A stretch of 64,000 nt of DNA from Henriciella sp. (GTDB lineage: Bacteria > Pseudomonadota > Alphaproteobacteria > Caulobacterales > Hyphomonadaceae), in assembly GCF_029937755.1 (NCBI RefSeq), contig NZ_JAPYPG010000003.1, positions 372,001 through 436,000 of the forward strand. Direction: 5' to 3'. Shown in pieces: positions 60,237 through 64,000 of this stretch; the stretch's first letter is position 1, and every line of letters begins with the position of its first letter. The translations under genes were made by a program, and so were the position numbers. Below the pieces are notes generated by a model. It was not told the origin of the DNA. It made no database searches and saw only the letters and a list, made by a program, of their open reading frames with translations.

Positions 60237-61565
60237 ATGCTCGCCAATGTCAGCGAAACCGCCGTCGAGGAAGCCGATCTCGCCAAGGGTCACAAATACC
60301 CGCTCGCCTTCGACGCAAAACCCGCCGCCGACCTTACCGATCTCGACCTGTTCACCGAGGGCCAGCCCTTCGATGCGTTCGCGAAGATGCGCGAGACGGC
60401 ACCGGTCTGCTGGCATGACGAGGAAATGGGTGCGGGCTTCTGGGCGCTGACCGGCTACAAGGATATCCGCGCGACCGAACTCAACACCAAGGTCTTCTCC
60501 TCGCAGAAGGGTGGCATCCTGATGAATTACGGGGCCGAGGGCGCGCGGCACCCGCTGCTGCACCGCGCCTCGCTCGATGCCATGATCTGCCTCGACCAGC
60601 CCTTCCATATGAGCCTTCGCCGCGAGCACATGCCCTTTTTCACGCCGGGCTATGTCGCCAATCTGAGAGAGCGCGTCGACATGAAGGTCGCAAGCCTGCT
60701 CGACGGTATGGAGGCCAAGGCAAAAGAAACCGGCGGCCCGCTCGACATGGTCGAGATGTTCTCCGCCGAACTGCCTCTCTTCACGCTGTGCGAGATCCTC
60801 GGCGTGGAGGAGGTTGACCGGCCGAAACTCGTCAAATGGATGCACTATCTCGAGCGCGCCGGCGACACGATGCGCCAGGGCGACGCGCTCGACCCGGAGC
60901 TGTTCGGCGCTTTCGTCCAGAACGTGCTGGAGATGTTCGAATACGGGAAGGCCGTGCTCCAGGCCCGCCGCAAGGAGCCGCGCGATGACCTGCTTACGGC
61001 CATCGCCAATGCCGAGGTCGACGGCGCGAAGCTCTCGGATGAGATGCTCGACGGCTCGTGGCTGCTCATCGTCTTTGCGGGCAATGACACGACCCGCAAT
61101 TCGCTCTCGGGCACGATGAAGCTTCTGACAGAGTTTCCAGAGCAGAAACAGAAGCTTGTGGACGACCCCTCGCTCATCACCAATATGACGCACGAAGCGA
61201 TCCGCATGGTCTCGCCCGTCATCTATATGCGCCGCACGGCCACTGAAGACGCCGAGATCCATGGCCAGAAAATCGCCGAAGGCGAAAAGGTCGTGATGTA
61301 TTACGGCGCCGCCAACCGGGACCCGGAAATCTTCGAGACCCCCGACCGGATGGACGTCACCCGCGCCAATGCGAAGGATCATCTCGCCTTCGGCATGGGG
61401 CCGCATGTCTGTCTCGGGCAGCGGGTTGCCAACATGCAGCTCGAAGCCGCCTACCGCCAGATTCTCGCGCGCTTCCCGAATGCCGAATGGACTGGCGAGA
61501 TCGACATCGCGCCGAACAATTTCGTCCACGCCATTTCAAAACTTGGCGTCGATCTCGGTCTCTGA
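60237..61565 (+). CDS. Cytochrome P450
   Basis: A 442-residue soluble bacterial P450. The oxygen-binding helix I motif is VFAGNDTTRNSLSG. The ExxR pair lies in THEAIRMVSP. The heme-binding loop is FGMGPHVCLGQ with Cys392 as axial ligand. The overall sequence recalls alphaproteobacterial P450s active on fatty acids, alkanes or steroid side chains; no subfamily is claimed. The ribosome-binding site GGGAGGAAAA supports the ATG at 60237. No ferredoxin gene is adjacent; a DksA-type zinc-finger gene follows after 12 bases. Confidence 0.9.
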   Translation: MLANVSETAVEEADLAKGHKYPLAFDAKPAADLTDLDLFTEGQPFDAFAKMRETAPVCWHDEEMGAGFWALTGYKDIRATELNTKVFSSQKGGILMNYGAEGARHPLLHRASLDAMICLDQPFHMSLRREHMPFFTPGYVANLRERVDMKVASLLDGMEAKAKETGGPLDMVEMFSAELPLFTLCEILGVEEVDRPKLVKWMHYLERAGDTMRQGDALDPELFGAFVQNVLEMFEYGKAVLQARRKEPRDDLLTAIANAEVDGAKLSDEMLDGSWLLIVFAGNDTTRNSLSGTMKLLTEFPEQKQKLVDDPSLITNMTHEAIRMVSPVIYMRRTATEDAEIHGQKIAEGEKVVMYYGAANRDPEIFETPDRMDVTRANAKDHLAFGMGPHVCLGQRVANMQLEAAYRQILARFPNAEWTGEIDIAPNNFVHAISKLGVDLGL

Positions 61566-61577
61566 TCCAATGCCGGC

Positions 61578-61916
61578 ATGACCGAGGAAGAGCTTGCCGC
61601 AACCTTCGAGCCGCTGATCCGGACCGAGCTCGATGACCTGAAATCCTTGCGCGAAGGCGCGAAAGGCGACCGGAAGCCGGTCGAGCTTGACCAGCAGAGC
61701 GTCGGCCGCGTGTCGCGTATCGATTCACTTCAGGTCCAGGCCATGTCAAACGCAGCCGAAGCCCGGCGCCAGAAGCGCGTTCGCGCCCTTCAAGCCGCAC
61801 TCCAGCGCATCGAAGATGGCGAATTCGGCTACTGCACCGAGTGCGCAGAGCCGATTGCCGAAGGCCGGCTCAGGACAGACCCCGCCGCCACCCGCTGCAT
61901 ATCCTGCGCACGCTAG
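61578..61916 (+). CDS. TraR/DksA-family zinc-finger protein
   Basis: A 112-residue protein with an N-terminal coiled region (about 1-80) and a four-cysteine zinc finger: Cys86 and Cys89 in CTECAEPI, Cys107 and Cys110 in CISC. It is like short DksA-type proteins that bind the RNA polymerase secondary channel. The coiled-coil tip acids needed by DksA cannot be judged with confidence. It is 12 bases behind the P450 stop codon and probably cotranscribed. Role unknown. Confidence 0.82.
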   Translation: MTEEELAATFEPLIRTELDDLKSLREGAKGDRKPVELDQQSVGRVSRIDSLQVQAMSNAAEARRQKRVRALQAALQRIEDGEFGYCTECAEPIAEGRLRTDPAATRCISCAR

Positions 61917-62080
61917 AAACGGTGGAAAGAGCCGGATTTCAAACGGGGGATGAAAGCCTTCATTGACGGGAAAACAGAAAGAAATCCGCTCGTTTTCTCC
62001 ATTTTTTCGGGCAGCCTTAAGCATTCATTCCGAGTTCGCTGTTACTCCTCGACTGTAGGGATAGCGACAGGAATAGCGAA
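61917..62080. other. Intergenic region before the diguanylate cyclase gene
   Basis: About 160 bases. GAAAAC and GTTTTC with a T-run after them (61970-62015) could make a weak terminator for the P450 / zinc-finger operon. The diguanylate cyclase promoter should also lie here; I see no clear element. Confidence 0.25.
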
Positions 62081-63313
62081 TTGGATCACGCGGCCATCAT
62101 CGGGCTGACCGTGCCAGCGGTTGCAGGTTGCATGTGCGCAATCTTCCTCTCCTTCTGGTATCATAACCGGAAGGATAAGAGCGCTCTGAAGTTCGCACTG
62201 GCCTTCCTGATGAGCGCTGTCGGCTTCTCCCTGAACCATTTCGTCATTGACCGGGAAACCCTCGCCAACGCAGTCGCTCACAACACCATCTACTCTATCG
62301 GTTTCTACCTTCTGATCGACGGGATACATGACGCGTTCGGGCGGCGCACACCCAAGCGCGTTCTCCAGCTACTTGGCGCTGGTAGCGTTCTGTGCGCCTG
62401 CGTCATTCAACTCGCCGATGGCGGGCTTTCGCAGCGTATTCTCTGGGTGAACATGCTCCATGGCAGCATGCTGCTGGTTGCCTTTGCCAACCTCTGGGGC
62501 ATATGGCAGCGCAACTGGACCGGCACGGCTGTATTCGCCTCTCTTTCGCTCTGCATCCTGAACCTTGTGATTGTCTCGCCGGTAAATGTGCTTGGCCAGA
62601 CCATCACCGATGCAGGCTTCTTCGGCACAGCCTACTGGCGCGCCATGAATGTCCTGGCCACGTTCTCGGTTCTGGCCATGGGCGGATCATTGATCGCTGT
62701 CTGTGTGGTCAGCCGCCTGAACGATCTGCGCGCCGATGCCGAGAACGACTATCTGACCGGCCTCAAGACCCGCCGCGCCTTTGAAGAAGCCGCGCGCCAC
62801 TATTGCGGCTCCCGTTCCGGCGAAGTCGCGGCGAGCCTCATCCTGATCGACCTTGATCATTTCAAGGAGATCAATGACGAGCATGGTCACACAGTCGGCG
62901 ACGAAGTAATCAGCCGGTTTGGGGCTTTCCTTCTCGACAATACAAGGACCAGCGACATGGCCGGCCGCATGGGCGGGGAAGAGTTCTGCCTTCTTCTGCC
63001 GGGGACCGACACAACAGGCGCCCGGCAGCTCGCCGGCCGCCTGCGTGAGACTCTCGGGAAGATCGAGTTTTCAGGCTTGCCGGAGTCGCGGCGCGTAACC
63101 GCCAGCTTCGGCATTGCCGAACTGGGCAAGCGGACCGCCTTCGGCGATATCTACCCTCAGGCCGATGCTGCCCTCTATTCGGCAAAGACACGCGGGCGCG
63201 ACAGGGTCGTTTGCGCGCCTCCGCCAAATGATGCGGGCGACCCGATCCGGCGGGAAATCTACCTCGCCCTGCCCGACGGCTCACGCATCTCGCCGAACCG
63301 TATTGCGTCTTAG
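62081..63313 (+). CDS. Membrane-bound diguanylate cyclase (GGDEF domain)
   Basis: A 410-residue protein. About seven hydrophobic helices fill residues 5-220 (for example IIGLTVPAVAGCMCAIFLSF and ILWVNMLHGSMLLVAFANLWG), followed by a GGDEF domain. The signature reads GGEEF in GRMGGEEFCLLLP, and the product-inhibition I-site RxxD is present as RTSD five residues before it. DLDHFKEINDEHGHTVGDE supplies the metal and base contacts. It makes cyclic di-GMP with feedback inhibition. The start is TTG at 62081 with AGGAAT upstream. The ligand of the membrane sensor part is unknown. Confidence 0.9.
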   Translation: MDHAAIIGLTVPAVAGCMCAIFLSFWYHNRKDKSALKFALAFLMSAVGFSLNHFVIDRETLANAVAHNTIYSIGFYLLIDGIHDAFGRRTPKRVLQLLGAGSVLCACVIQLADGGLSQRILWVNMLHGSMLLVAFANLWGIWQRNWTGTAVFASLSLCILNLVIVSPVNVLGQTITDAGFFGTAYWRAMNVLATFSVLAMGGSLIAVCVVSRLNDLRADAENDYLTGLKTRRAFEEAARHYCGSRSGEVAASLILIDLDHFKEINDEHGHTVGDEVISRFGAFLLDNTRTSDMAGRMGGEEFCLLLPGTDTTGARQLAGRLRETLGKIEFSGLPESRRVTASFGIAELGKRTAFGDIYPQADAALYSAKTRGRDRVVCAPPPNDAGDPIRREIYLALPDGSRISPNRIAS

Positions 63314-63329
63314 GGACAGGCGCGCGACT

Positions 63330-63746
63330 TCAAGCAGCTTGGGAAATCTGCGACAGGGCTTCGCCCGCAGCGTTGCCTGATGCCTCGGCCGCTATGTCGC
63401 CCAAGGTGACCATGCCCTGAAGCTCCTTGGACCGGTTCATGACCGGGAGTCTGCGGACCTTCTGCTCGGCCATGTTCTCGGCGACCTTCTCGATGTCGTC
63501 ATCCTCGTAGCAATAGAGAACCCTGTCGCTCATCAGCTCGCGCACCTTGGTATGACGCACATCCTTGTTGACGGCCACCGCGCGCGTGACGATGTCACGA
63601 TCGGTGATCATCCCGACGAGCTTGTCATTCTCGGCAACCGGAAGCACACCGATATCCTCACGGTCCATCAGGGTCGCTGCCAGCTGCAGGCTTTCATCTG
63701 CGCCGATATAGCTGCAATCCTTGTGCATGATGTCCTGGATCTGCAT
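63330..63746 (-). CDS. CBS-domain pair protein
   Basis: A 138-residue protein made of two CBS domains: IMHKDCSYIGADESLQLAATLMDREDIGVLPVAENDKLVGMITDRDIV, and LMSDRVLYCYEDDDIEKVAENMAEQKVRRLPVMNRSKELQGMVTLGDIA. The pair binds adenine nucleotides and acts as an energy sensor in many proteins. There is no other domain; the tail is short. A GAAGGAGA ribosome-binding site precedes it. Stand-alone CBS proteins are often stress-induced in Alphaproteobacteria. An upstream GGAAC-N16-CGTG at about 63881-63906 fits the EcfG promoter only partly. Convergent with the diguanylate cyclase gene. Confidence 0.9.
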   Translation of the reverse strand: MQIQDIMHKDCSYIGADESLQLAATLMDREDIGVLPVAENDKLVGMITDRDIVTRAVAVNKDVRHTKVRELMSDRVLYCYEDDDIEKVAENMAEQKVRRLPVMNRSKELQGMVTLGDIAAEASGNAAGEALSQISQAA

Positions 63747-63939
63747 GACGTATCTCCTTCGTCAGCGGCTCACTATCCGGTCCTTCGTCAGGGCGCGCGG
63801 TTTCGCTACCGAGCCGCCGGATGACCGGTGAGCCTTCTGCGGACATCCGGCATCCGCCCCGAAGGACCCAAGTAAAATATTCACGCATGTAATCGCGCCA
63901 TGTTCCATGAAGACGGGGCAATCTGAACTGCAGGGCAGC

Positions 63940-64000
63940 TCAGACGTCAGACAGCTCGTCCAGCAGTTCTGCCCAGGCGCGCTCATGGGTTCCAGTCCAT
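63940..64000 (-). CDS. C-terminal end of an unknown gene (5' end outside window)
   Basis: On the minus strand an open frame enters the window and ends at a TGA at 63940-63942, giving the tail WTGTHERAWAELLDELSDV. This looks like a genuine acidic helical C-terminus, but only 19 residues are present, so the call is tentative. The 193 bases between this stop and the CBS gene would be the CBS gene's promoter and leader. Confidence 0.4.
   Translation of the reverse strand, partial: WTGTHERAWAELLDELSDV

Noticed and set aside
63881-63906. EcfG-type promoter for the CBS-pair gene on the minus strand
   Set aside because: GGAAC-N16-CGTG lacks the last T of CGTT and would give a leader of about 130 bases, so it is noted only in the gene's entry.
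63762-63986. Minus-strand open frame of about 74 codons between the CBS gene and the window end
   Set aside because: Cysteine-rich without a domain, overlaps the likely leader of the CBS gene and conflicts with the better-supported C-terminal fragment at 63940-64000.

Overview
The window is about 62% GC, densely coded on both strands, and carries no phage, insertion sequence or CRISPR array that I can see. Several signs point to an aerobic marine or aquatic alphaproteobacterium, most likely of the Hyphomonas/Caulobacter type (inference). They are a tRNA-His with no encoded G at position -1, a G1:U72 pair and A73; a NepR-type anti-sigma factor behind a general-stress-type promoter; a Tad/Cpa pilus block; many lipid-CoA enzymes; a TonB-dependent receptor; and RND pumps.

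Layout. 1-9.1 kb: end of an MFS transporter, a GFA-fold protein, a crotonase, two tandem fatty-acid-hydroxylase paralogues, a small pair of genes behind a Fur-like box, an acyl-CoA synthetase, a DUF4870 membrane protein, a MaoC hydratase, MsrB and an epoxide-hydrolase-like protein. Two copies of a complex palindromic repeat flank the DUF4870/MaoC pair. 9.1-14.9 kb: a lipoprotein oligopeptidase, two tandem OmpA-like genes that each carry 29 consecutive prolines and near-identical distal halves, and tRNA-His. 14.9-23.1 kb: a Baeyer-Villiger monooxygenase and a complete RND efflux operon (adaptor, pump, outer-membrane channel) with a divergent TetR regulator. 23.1-30 kb: ExoD-like protein, TetR, NepR, then a four-gene ectoine degradation operon. 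30.1-37.1 kb: Tad pilus assembly genes cpaC-cpaE-cpaF-tadB-tadC, with cpaB facing them. 37.1-43 kb: a LuxR-type regulator, an acyl-CoA dehydrogenase, a TonB-dependent receptor and an MpaB-type oxygenase.

43-50.4 kb: a transglutaminase / circularly permuted ATP-grasp-alpha-E / large DUF2126 transglutaminase operon. This is a predicted peptide-ligation system of unknown product, and no Anbu protease gene is seen beside it. 50.5-53 kb: a fold-III PLP enzyme overlapping a D-arabinono-lactone-oxidase-like flavoprotein. 53.3-57.5 kb: a second RND adaptor and pump without its own outer-membrane channel. 57.5-64 kb: a GH13 alpha-glucosidase divergent from a ROK sugar kinase, a cytochrome P450 followed by a DksA-type zinc finger, a membrane diguanylate cyclase, a CBS-pair protein and the last codons of an unknown gene.

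The least understood parts are the ATP-grasp/transglutaminase operon, the Fur-box pair at 4.3-5.2 kb, the PLP/flavoprotein pair, the orphan NepR and the mosaic OmpA duplication. All functional calls rest on motifs read by eye; no database search was possible.
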